In this document: in pieces, positions 1 to 5,944 of the stretch
How positions within the stretch are numbered: position 1 is the stretch's first letter
Layout of the letters: each line of letters starts with the position of its first letter
Source of the DNA: Belnapia sp.
GTDB lineage: Bacteria; Pseudomonadota; Alphaproteobacteria; Acetobacterales; Acetobacteraceae
Reading direction: 5' to 3'
NCBI GenBank assembly: GCA_028291445.1
Contig: JAQGIA010000529.1
Location: 1 to 5,944 of the forward strand
DNA length: 5,944 nt
The notes under the pieces: model-generated
The model's database searches: none
Told to the model about the DNA's origin: nothing
What the model saw: the letters and a program-made list of their open reading frames with translations, nothing else
Translations under genes and position numbers: made by a program

Positions 1-1
1 C

Positions 2-1138
2 GACAACTTCCTGCTGGTGGAACAAGGCCACCTCCGCGAGGCCGAGTTCCGTACCCTGCTGGCCTCGGCGACCTACCCCGCCCGCAGCCCGGACGTGAAC
101 GTCGCCGACATCAAGGCGCAGATTGCCGCCAACGAGAAGGGCGTGCAGGAACTCCAGCGCGCGGTGCGGGAACAGGGGCTGGACACAGTCCGCGCCTATA
201 TGCGCCATGTCATGGACAATGCCGAGGACAGCGTCCGCCGGGTGCTGGCGAAGCTGCAGGACGGCGAATTCCACGCCGCCATCGACGAGGGCACGCCGTT
301 GCATGTCGCGGTCCGCGTCGACCGCGCCAACCGCCGCGCCGTCATCGACTTCACCGGCACCGGGCCGCAGCGCCCCTCCAACTTCAACGCTCCGGCCGCG
401 GTCTGCCGCGCGGTGGTGCTCTATTGCTTCCGTGCCCTGGTGGGGGAGGAGATCCCGCTGAACGACGGCTGCCTGAAGCCGCTCGAGATCATCGTCCCCG
501 CCGGCACCTTCCTGTCGCCGCTGCCGGGCGCCGCCGTCGTCGCCGGCAATACCGAGGTCAGCCAGATGACCTGCAACGCCCTGCTGGCGGCGCTCGATGC
601 CTGCGCCTCGGCCCAGGCGACCATGAACAACGTGATATTCGGCGACGACACCTACCAGTCTTATGAAACGGTCTGCGGCGGCGTCGGTGCCGGTCCCGGA
701 TTCAACGGCTGGGGGCCGGTGCAGACCCATATGACCAATACCCGCATGACCGACCCGGAAGTGCTGGAATTGCGCTACCCGGTCAGGCTCGAGGAATTCT
801 CCATCCGGCACGGCTCGGGCGGCGCCGGCCAGTGGCGCGGCGGCGATGGGGCACGGCGGCGCATCCGCTTTCTCCGCGCCATGCAGGCCATCGTCGTCGC
901 CTCCCGCCGCAACGTCGCCCCGCATGGGATGCAGGGCGGTGCGGCCGGCCTGCCCGGCCGGCAATGGGTGGAACGCGCCGATGGCCGGATCGAGCCGATC
1001 CCCGGCAACAGCGGCAGCGCCGATCTGCTGATCGGCGATGCGCTGGTGGTGGAAACCCCCGGCGGCGGTGGTTGGGGCCATGCTGCCGATAGCGGCTGGG
1101 GCAATGCCGCTAATAGCGGCGGGGGGCAGCCGGCTTGA
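2..1138 (+). CDS. 5-oxoprolinase / hydantoinase B family protein, C-terminal part (5' end outside window)
   Basis: This is the C-terminal 378 residues of a HyuB-type domain; the frame is open to the left edge, so the true start lies outside and the GTG at 17 is internal. The family hydrolyses cyclic amides: 5-oxoproline to glutamate with ATP (5-oxoprolinase), or hydantoins when HyuA and HyuB are separate subunits. It acts in the cytoplasm. Family signatures seen, numbered from base 2: AANEKGVQ near 45, DFTGTGP at 116, a NAPAAVCRAVVLYC stretch, IPLNDGCLKP, MNNVIFGD, the strong block THMTNTRMTDPEVLE near 242, RHGSGGAGQWRGGDG near 269, and the usual end TPGGGGWG. From memory, the order and wording match eukaryotic-type fused 5-oxoprolinase closely. 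The missing N-terminus could therefore be about 200 residues (free HyuB) or a whole HyuA domain (fused enzyme); the window cannot decide. The last 20 or so residues after GGGGWG are a low-complexity tail built on an 8-residue repeat, outside the conserved fold. The exact substrate is uncertain. Confidence 0.93.
   Translation, partial: DNFLLVEQGHLREAEFRTLLASATYPARSPDVNVADIKAQIAANEKGVQELQRAVREQGLDTVRAYMRHVMDNAEDSVRRVLAKLQDGEFHAAIDEGTPLHVAVRVDRANRRAVIDFTGTGPQRPSNFNAPAAVCRAVVLYCFRALVGEEIPLNDGCLKPLEIIVPAGTFLSPLPGAAVVAGNTEVSQMTCNALLAALDACASAQATMNNVIFGDDTYQSYETVCGGVGAGPGFNGWGPVQTHMTNTRMTDPEVLELRYPVRLEEFSIRHGSGGAGQWRGGDGARRRIRFLRAMQAIVVASRRNVAPHGMQGGAAGLPGRQWVERADGRIEPIPGNSGSADLLIGDALVVETPGGGGWGHAADSGWGNAANSGGGQPA
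1070..1117 (+). repeat. 24-bp imperfect tandem repeat, two copies, in the oxoprolinase 3' end
   Basis: Bases 1070-1093 and 1094-1117 are adjacent 24-base units that differ at 5 positions. In the oxoprolinase frame they encode GWGHAADS and GWGNAANS. The first copy begins inside the conserved C-terminal GGGGWG motif, so the second copy looks like a duplication that lengthened the tail. A degenerate third stretch (GGGQPA, containing six consecutive G at 1121-1126) leads to the stop codon. Confidence 0.75.
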
Positions 1139-1166
1139 GAGTGCTCCAGTCGCCGCTGGTCTGCTG

Positions 1167-4073
1167 ATGCGCCGGCTCGCGGCAATACTACTGCCGCTGC
1201 TGGCCGTGTTGGGCGCGGCGCTCTGGGTCGGGCCGCGGCTGCTGGATTGGGAACCCTACCGGGCACGGCTGGCGGATATCGCCAGTACCCGGCTCGGCCG
1301 TCCGGTGACCCTGGATGGCCGCATCACCCTGACCCTGCTGCCGCAGCCGCGGGTCGAAGCCGCCGCCGTCGCCATCGGCGCGGATGGCGACGGGCTCTCC
1401 ATCACCGCCCGCGCCATGCGCCTCCGCCTCGACCTCGGCGCCCTGCTGGCCGGCCGGCTGGAGCCGCGCGAAATCGTCCTCGTCGGCGGCGAGATCGAGC
1501 TGCCCTGGCCGCCGACCGCCTTGCCCAGCTTCCGCCCGCCGCCCTGGCTCAACGCGTTGGACGCCAGGCTGGAGGATTGCCGGCTGAAGCTCGGCGGCCT
1601 GCAATTCGCCGCCCTCAATGCCCGGTTGCAAACGGGCGGCCCCTCCGAGGCGCTGGCGGCCGAGGGCAGCCTCGCCTGGGGCGGCTATGCGATCCGCTTC
1701 GCCGGCCAGCTCGGCCGGGCCGGCTTCGACGGCATCGCCCCGCTCGATCTCTCGCTCATCATGGCCGGTACCACGCTGTCGGCACGCGGCGTGCTCTCGC
1801 CCGATGGCGGCTTCGAAGGCCGCATGGAAGCCGCCGGCCCGGATCTCTCCGTGGTGCTGCCGGCCCCGCCCGGCGCCTTCCGCGCCACCGGACGGCTGAC
1901 CGCGACGGCCGACCTGATCGCGGCCGAGGAACTGGCGCTCGACCTGGCCGGCCAGCCGGTGCGCGGCGCCGCCACCCTGCGGCTATCCCCGGCGCCACGG
2001 CTCGACGTGGCGCTGGTTGCCGGCCGGCTCGACCTCGATGCCTGGATCGCCGCGCTGCGCCAGCCGCGGGCGGCCAGCCGGCCGCTGGCGGTGCCGGTCA
2101 GCATCGACCTCTCGGCCGAATCGACCGGCTTCGGCGGGGTGCCGCTGCGTCGCCTGCGCGGCGCCGTCTTCCTGGAAGGCGAGCGGCTGACGCTCTCGGA
2201 TGTCTCGGCGCTGCTGCCCGGCGACATGGAGCTGGAGGTCGCCGGCGCCACCGCCGGGCCGCGCCTGGAACTCGCCATCCACTTCGCCGGGCAGACGCTG
2301 CGGGAGACGCTCGCGGCGCTCGGCCTGCCGCTGGGCGGCACCGACCCGGCCCGGCTGCGCGCCGCCGAAGGCCGCTTCCGGCTGGTGCTGGAGGATGGCC
2401 AGGCCGCCATCTCGGATCTGGCGGCGACGGTCGACGGCGTCCGGCTTTCCGGCGCCGGGGTGGTGCGGCAGGGGGCACGACTGTCGATCGGGCTCGGGGT
2501 CACGCTGGACCGGCTGGACCTCGATGGGTTGCTGCCGGACGTGCTCGACCTTGGCGGGCTGCTGCCGCGACTGGCCGGCTTCGACCTCAACCTGCGGCTG
2601 GCGGCCGAGACGCTCGGCTGGCGCGGCCTGGAAGCGGAGCGGGCCAGCCTCGATGCGACGCTCGAAGCCGGCCAGCTCTCGCTGCGCCGGCTGGCGCTGC
2701 GGCTGGGGCAGGTGGATCTTGCCGCCTCCGGCTCGGCCCTGATCGGCGGCACGCAGCGGGGACCGGAATTGCGGGTGCCGGAACTCGCCCTGGAACTGAG
2801 CGGCCCGAATGGCGAGGCGCTGGTGCCGCTGCTGCCAGAGGGCTGGAGGACGGGCTGGGTGCCGCTCGCGCCGCTGCTGGCGCAGCCGGTCGCGCTGCGG
2901 CTCTCGGGCGGCGGGCTGGCCGAGGCCTTGGCGCTGAAGGCCGAGGGCGACCTGGGCGCGCTACGGGTCGAGGCGGTGGCGACCATCGATGCCAATGCCC
3001 GGCGCGGCAGCGGCACGCTCACCCTGCGGCATCCGGGCGCCCCGCGGCTGCTGGCGCCGCTGCTCGGTCCCACGGCCGCGGACTGGCTGGGGGAGGGCTC
3101 CTTCGCCGTCATCGCCAGCCTGTCGTCGCAACTGGCGCCGCAGCCGGCCGGTGCCCCGACGCTGCGGACCATCACCGCCGAACGCCTCGACCTGGTCGCC
3201 GGCACCCTGCGGCTGCGCAGCCAGCTTGCCCTGGCGCTGGGCGGCGCGCGGCCCAGGCTGACCGGGCGGATCAATGCCGAACGCCTGCCGCTGCCGGGGC
3301 TGGAGCCGCGCGGCACGGCGTCCCTCGGTCTGGAACGGCTGGGCGCGCTGGATGCCGAGGTGGCGCTGGAAGCTGCCCGGGTGGAGCCGCTCGACTGGAC
3401 CCCGCTGGAGGCGGTCAGCGGCACCCTGAAACTGGCCGCCGGGGTGCTGCGGCTGGAGGGCATGCAATTGCGCCTGGCCGGCGGCACCTTGCGCGGCAGC
3501 CTCACCGCCGATGCCGCGGCCAGCCCGCCGCGCCTGGCGCTGGAGGCCCAGTTGGCCGATGCGACGATCGGCGCGCCGCTGTTCGATCTGCCCTTCGACC
3601 TTGGCGCCGGCCGGGTGGAGGGCAGCGCCAGCCTGCAGGCCGCCGGCCACAGCATGGCGGCGCTGGCTGCGACGCTGGAGGGCAGGCTCGGCCTGGTGGT
3701 GCGGGATGGCCTGCTGGTCGGGCTGGACCTTGGGGCGCTGCAGGCCGGCGCCATGCAAGTGGAATCGGACGGAGCCGAGGCGGTGATGCGCCAGGCCCTG
3801 GCGGGTGGCGCCTCGGCCTTCGAACGGCTGGAGGCGACGGCCCAGGTGGCCGAGGGCCGCGCCAGCCTGACCGAGGCCCGCATCGCCACCGAAGGCGGCA
3901 CGGCGACCGCCAGCGGCGCGATCGACCTCGCCCGCGCCGCGCTGGACCTGCGGCTGGCGGCCCGGCCGGTGGCGGATGCGCCGGAGATCGGGCTGCGATT
4001 GACCGGCCCGCTGGCCGAACCACGCCGGTTGCCGGAATTGGCGCCTTTCCTGCGCTGGCGGGCGGAACGCTGA
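1167..4073 (+). CDS. AsmA family protein (inner-membrane-anchored, periplasmic envelope protein)
   Basis: A 968-residue AsmA-family protein. The family is linked to outer-membrane biogenesis and, for several members, to phospholipid transport across the periplasm through a long hydrophobic beta-groove. Seen here: a hydrophobic N-terminal segment at about residues 4-20 (LAAILLPLLAVLGAALWV) acting as uncleaved anchor; the typical AsmA entry DWEPYRARLADIASTRLGR then PVTLDGRITLTLLPQPRV at about 25-65; a long body of alternating polar and aliphatic beta-strand-like stretches with few charged clusters; and the characteristic AsmA C-terminal region from about residue 839 (GRLGLVVRDGLLVGLDLG, then FERLEATAQVAEGRASLTEA at 885 and GTATASGAIDLARAALDL). 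It is longer than E. coli AsmA (617 residues), which is common in this family. ATG 1167 was chosen because it places the anchor directly at the N-terminus. In-frame ATGs at 1038, 1080 and 1104 would overlap the previous gene and add a non-conserved leader. No good Shine-Dalgarno precedes 1167, so the start is not certain. It lies 28 bases after the oxoprolinase stop, probably co-transcribed. The exact cargo or partner is unknown. Confidence 0.88.
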   Translation: MRRLAAILLPLLAVLGAALWVGPRLLDWEPYRARLADIASTRLGRPVTLDGRITLTLLPQPRVEAAAVAIGADGDGLSITARAMRLRLDLGALLAGRLEPREIVLVGGEIELPWPPTALPSFRPPPWLNALDARLEDCRLKLGGLQFAALNARLQTGGPSEALAAEGSLAWGGYAIRFAGQLGRAGFDGIAPLDLSLIMAGTTLSARGVLSPDGGFEGRMEAAGPDLSVVLPAPPGAFRATGRLTATADLIAAEELALDLAGQPVRGAATLRLSPAPRLDVALVAGRLDLDAWIAALRQPRAASRPLAVPVSIDLSAESTGFGGVPLRRLRGAVFLEGERLTLSDVSALLPGDMELEVAGATAGPRLELAIHFAGQTLRETLAALGLPLGGTDPARLRAAEGRFRLVLEDGQAAISDLAATVDGVRLSGAGVVRQGARLSIGLGVTLDRLDLDGLLPDVLDLGGLLPRLAGFDLNLRLAAETLGWRGLEAERASLDATLEAGQLSLRRLALRLGQVDLAASGSALIGGTQRGPELRVPELALELSGPNGEALVPLLPEGWRTGWVPLAPLLAQPVALRLSGGGLAEALALKAEGDLGALRVEAVATIDANARRGSGTLTLRHPGAPRLLAPLLGPTAADWLGEGSFAVIASLSSQLAPQPAGAPTLRTITAERLDLVAGTLRLRSQLALALGGARPRLTGRINAERLPLPGLEPRGTASLGLERLGALDAEVALEAARVEPLDWTPLEAVSGTLKLAAGVLRLEGMQLRLAGGTLRGSLTADAAASPPRLALEAQLADATIGAPLFDLPFDLGAGRVEGSASLQAAGHSMAALAATLEGRLGLVVRDGLLVGLDLGALQAGAMQVESDGAEAVMRQALAGGASAFERLEATAQVAEGRASLTEARIATEGGTATASGAIDLARAALDLRLAARPVADAPEIGLRLTGPLAEPRRLPELAPFLRWRAER

Positions 4074-4101
4074 GGCGGCATGGTGCCGGCACTGTACCGA
4101 T

Positions 4102-4108
4102 GAGGTGG
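4102..4108 (+). promoter_or_regulatory. Shine-Dalgarno site deciding the M20 peptidase start
   Basis: GAGGTGG contains GAGGTG, a six-base match to the 16S anti-Shine-Dalgarno complement. It ends 8 bases before the ATG at 4117. An in-frame GTG at 4105 lies inside this site and so cannot be the start it serves; ATG 4117 is therefore preferred. Confidence 0.8.
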
Positions 4109-4116
4109 ATATTCTG

Positions 4117-5550
4117 ATGGCGACACGTGATGGCGCGCTGGCCCGGGCCGCGGGCTTCTTCGACCAGGGTGGGTTCAAGGCACTGCTCGGCGATCTGGTC
4201 GCCATCCCCTCCACCTCGCAGGATCCCGGGGCGGAGGCGGCGCTGGAGGCCTATCTCGTCCAGGGCATCCGCCCCTGGCTGGAACGCCTCGGCTTCGCCG
4301 CCACCATCCATCCGAATCCGCTGCCCGGCTTCGGCCCCATCCTCACCGCCACGCGGATCGAGGAGGCCGGCCGCCCCACCATCCTGCTTTACGGCCATGG
4401 TGATACCGTGCGCGGCCTGGAGGATCAGTGGCGCCCCGGCCTGCTGCCCTGGGCGCTGACCGAGGCGGGCGATCGCTGGTACGGCCGCGGCACCGCCGAC
4501 AACAAGGGCCAGCACGCGCTGAACCTGGCGGCGTTGGAAGCGGTGCTGGCCGAACGCGGCGGCAGGCTCGGCTTCAACCTGAAGCTGGTGCTGGAAATGG
4601 CCGAGGAGCGCGGCAGCAAGGGCCTGCGCGAATTCGTCGCGGCCCATGCGGCGGAACTCGCCGCCGATGTGCTGATCGCTTCGGACGGGCCGCGCGTCGA
4701 TCCGGCGGTGCCCACCATCGCCACCGGCACGCGGGGGACCTACCACTTCGACCTGGTGGTGAAGCTGCGTGAGGGCGGCGTGCATTCCGGCCATTGGGGC
4801 GGGCTGACGCCCGATCCGGCGGTGCTGCTGGCGCATGCGATCTCGACCATGATGGACCGCAACGGCAAGATTCTGGTGCGCGACTGGCTGCCCCGCAACG
4901 GCGTGCCCGCGGCGGTGCGCGGCGTGCTGGCCGGTTGCCCGGTCGGCGGCGAGGCGGGAGGCGGCGGGGAAGGGGCGGCGGCCATCGATCCGGATTGGGG
5001 CGAGCCCGGGCTGAGCGCGGCCGAGAAGATTTATGGCTGGAACAGCCTGATCATCCTGGCAATGACCAGCGGCCGGCCGGAGAATCCGGTGAATGCCGTG
5101 GCCCCCGATGCCCAGGCCCATTGCCAGATCCGCTACACCGTCGACAGCGATACCGCAGGCTTCGAGGCGGCGCTGCGCAGCCATCTCGATGCGCATGGCC
5201 TGCCGCAGGTGCGGATCGAGAACGCCTTCGTCCGCATGGCCGCCAGCCGCACCGCGCCGGACCATCCCTGGGTCCGCTGGGCCCAGGCCAGCATGGAACG
5301 CTCGCTCGGCAAGGCCGTGCAGATCATCCCCAATAGCTCGGGCGGGCTGCCGGGCGATGTCTTCGTCGACCATCTCGGGGTGCCGCTGGTCTGGGTGCCG
5401 CATAGCTACAACGGCTGCAAGCAGCACGGACCGGACGAGCATCTGCTGATCGCCCCGGCGCGGGAGGGGCTGCTGGCCTTCGCCGGGATGTGGTGGGACC
5501 TGGGCGAGCCGGGTGCCATGCCGGGCGCACCGGATGGTTACGCTTCCTAA
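4117..5550 (+). CDS. M20 family metallopeptidase, CNDP-like dipeptidase type
   Basis: A complete 477-residue protein of the M20 zinc peptidase family, most like the carnosinase / Cys-Gly dipeptidase (CNDP) branch and about the usual length (470-480). Members hydrolyse dipeptides or related amides with a two-metal centre; no signal peptide is visible, so it should be cytoplasmic. Motifs, numbered from ATG 4117: YGHGDTV with metal ligand H94 and D96; YGRGTADNKGQ with bridging D128; EMAEERGSKGL with catalytic E163 and metal ligand E164; SDGPR with D190; GGVHSGHWGG with H223, matching the lid-domain histidine (H228 in mammalian CN2); QIRYTVDSD with the substrate-binding Arg region; and KQHGPDEHLL with the last metal ligand H437. 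All expected active-site positions are kept. Between residues about 274 and 298 is a glycine/alanine-rich insert in the lid region. The start is set by the GAGGTG site at 4102-4108. It lies 43 bases after the AsmA gene, so an operon is likely. Substrate is not determinable here: deacetylase, carbamoylase or dipeptidase activity all occur in M20, but the H-S-G lid motif and length favour dipeptidase. Confidence 0.92.
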   Translation: MATRDGALARAAGFFDQGGFKALLGDLVAIPSTSQDPGAEAALEAYLVQGIRPWLERLGFAATIHPNPLPGFGPILTATRIEEAGRPTILLYGHGDTVRGLEDQWRPGLLPWALTEAGDRWYGRGTADNKGQHALNLAALEAVLAERGGRLGFNLKLVLEMAEERGSKGLREFVAAHAAELAADVLIASDGPRVDPAVPTIATGTRGTYHFDLVVKLREGGVHSGHWGGLTPDPAVLLAHAISTMMDRNGKILVRDWLPRNGVPAAVRGVLAGCPVGGEAGGGGEGAAAIDPDWGEPGLSAAEKIYGWNSLIILAMTSGRPENPVNAVAPDAQAHCQIRYTVDSDTAGFEAALRSHLDAHGLPQVRIENAFVRMAASRTAPDHPWVRWAQASMERSLGKAVQIIPNSSGGLPGDVFVDHLGVPLVWVPHSYNGCKQHGPDEHLLIAPAREGLLAFAGMWWDLGEPGAMPGAPDGYAS

Positions 5551-5552
5551 CC

Positions 5553-5577
5553 GCGCAGACCGTCTTCGGTCATGCGC
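5553..5577 (+). terminator. Stem-loop just after the M20 stop, possible transcription end or 3' stabiliser
   Basis: Bases 5553-5562 pair with 5567-5577 in a 10-bp stem: GCGCA and GACCG on the left arm, CGGTC and TGCGC on the right, with one unpaired A at 5572 and the four-base loop TCTT. It starts 3 bases after the TAA stop. No T-tract follows, so it is not a classical intrinsic terminator; it could be a weak terminator, a Rho-associated end or an mRNA-stabilising hairpin. No other feature in the 91-base gap explains it. Confidence 0.45.
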
Positions 5578-5624
5578 CGGTAACATGCGCACCCCAGCTT
5601 AGGATCCGCCACCAACGGCGCTAC

Positions 5625-5630
5625 AGGAGA
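5625..5630 (+). promoter_or_regulatory. Shine-Dalgarno site of the EF-hand gene
   Basis: AGGAGA is a strong ribosome binding site. It lies 11 bases before the ATG at 5642 but only 5 bases before an in-frame TTG at 5636. Spacing alone slightly favours TTG and codon strength favours ATG. The two choices differ by only two residues (Met-Pro). Confidence 0.75.
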
Positions 5631-5641
5631 CTTCCTTGCCG

Positions 5642-5944
5642 ATGAAGACGATCCGCACTGCATTGCTGGGGACCGCCCTGCTGGCGGCGCTGCCCGCCAT
5701 GGCGCAGCCTGCCCCGCCGGCCGCCCCCTTGGTTCCTGGCGCCGGCCCTCGGCAGGCGCCGCCCGGCCATGGCCCGATGGGCCGCACGCGCGGCCCGGCC
5801 GCGATGTTCGCCGTTGTCGACGCCAACGGCGACGGCCGGGTGGTGATCGACGAGGTCTGGACCTTCACCCAGGCCCGCTTCGCCGATGCCGACCGTAACC
5901 ACGACGGCGCCCTGGTGCTGGAGGAGGCGCTGGCCCTGCGGCTG
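5642..5944 (+). CDS. Secreted EF-hand domain protein, N-terminal part (3' end outside window)
   Basis: The first 101 residues of a small exported calcium-binding protein; the frame is open to the right edge. Residues 1-21 form a Sec signal peptide (MKTIRTALLGTALLAALPAMA) with a likely cleavage site AMA|QP, so it should be periplasmic or secreted. Residues 22-53 are a Pro/Ala/Gly-rich linker. Two canonical 12-residue EF loops follow: DANGDGRVVIDE at 60-71 and DRNHDGALVLEE at 84-95. Both have Asp/Asn at loop positions 1, 3 and 5, Gly at 6, an aliphatic at 8 and Glu at 12, so both should bind calcium. More EF-hands may follow beyond the edge. Signal-peptide EF-hand proteins of this kind are common in alphaproteobacteria but mostly uncharacterised, with roles suggested in calcium buffering or sensing. 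ATG 5642 is preferred, with TTG 5636 as a real alternative. The 91-base gap and the stem-loop before it suggest a separate transcription unit, though I could not identify a convincing promoter. Confidence 0.88.
   Translation, partial: MKTIRTALLGTALLAALPAMAQPAPPAAPLVPGAGPRQAPPGHGPMGRTRGPAAMFAVVDANGDGRVVIDEVWTFTQARFADADRNHDGALVLEEALALRL

Noticed and set aside
17..19. GTG at 17 as the start of the oxoprolinase gene
   Set aside because: The frame stays open to the left edge, and the residues before it (DNFLL) continue the family alignment, so the GTG is an internal Val codon.
1247..4117. 956-residue open frame on the + strand overlapping the AsmA gene in another frame
   Set aside because: The translation is almost entirely Gly, Arg, Ala and Pro repeats, typical of an off-frame reading of high-GC DNA; the overlapping frame has the AsmA domains.
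1685..4126. 813-residue open frame on the - strand, antisense to the AsmA gene
   Set aside because: Its translation is dominated by Arg, Ser, Pro and Ala with no recognisable domain. It is the expected antisense shadow of a GC-rich gene whose + strand frame encodes a clear AsmA protein.
3502..5592. 696-residue open frame on the - strand spanning the AsmA and M20 genes
   Set aside because: It crosses two well-supported + strand genes and an intergenic gap, has shadow-like composition (Arg, Ala, Gln, His rich) and no family signature.
5591..5620. Possible promoter for the EF-hand gene around CTTAGGAT
   Set aside because: There is an AT-richer patch but no -35 element at a sensible distance that I can defend, so it is not called.
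5621..5902. Short - strand open frames over the EF-hand gene
   Set aside because: The + strand frame has a signal peptide, a strong ribosome binding site and two perfect EF loops; the - strand frames have none of these.
1..5944. A novel defence, mobile or multi-gene system
   Set aside because: All four genes belong to recognisable families. There are no transposase, integrase, toxin-antitoxin, nuclease, repeat-array or RNA-gene signals, and base composition looks uniform across the window.

Overview
This window is very GC-rich with strong G/C third-position codon bias. It reads as ordinary chromosomal DNA of an alphaproteobacterium; an Acetobacteraceae (Roseomonas-like) host is my best guess. 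That rests on base composition, codon use and the mix of protein families, not on any marker gene. All four genes I can support lie on the + strand.

Layout: (1) bases 2-1138, the C-terminal two thirds of a hydantoinase B / 5-oxoprolinase family protein, cut by the left edge; (2) 1167-4073, a 968-residue AsmA-family envelope protein with one N-terminal membrane anchor; (3) 4117-5550, a complete M20 metallopeptidase of the carnosinase-like (CNDP) dipeptidase type, with all expected metal and catalytic residues; (4) 5642 to the right edge, the start of a secreted EF-hand calcium-binding protein with a signal peptide and two canonical EF loops. The gaps are short (28, 43 and 91 bases). The first three genes could be one transcript. 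A 10-bp stem-loop just after the M20 stop codon is the most likely boundary before the EF-hand gene, which has its own strong Shine-Dalgarno sequence.

How they may work together: 5-oxoprolinase and a CNDP-type dipeptidase are both known steps of glutathione / gamma-glutamyl peptide breakdown (5-oxoproline to glutamate; Cys-Gly to Cys and Gly). Their closeness may reflect amino acid or peptide salvage, but this is inference from family membership. The AsmA protein between them has no obvious metabolic link.

I found no RNA gene, mobile element, CRISPR array or phage-like module, and no evidence of a new multi-gene system. The oddities worth a second look are small: a 24-bp tandem repeat at the 3' end of the oxoprolinase gene next to a six-G run, start-codon ambiguities in two genes, a post-stop hairpin whose 3' arm is repeated downstream, and a glycine-rich insert in the peptidase.
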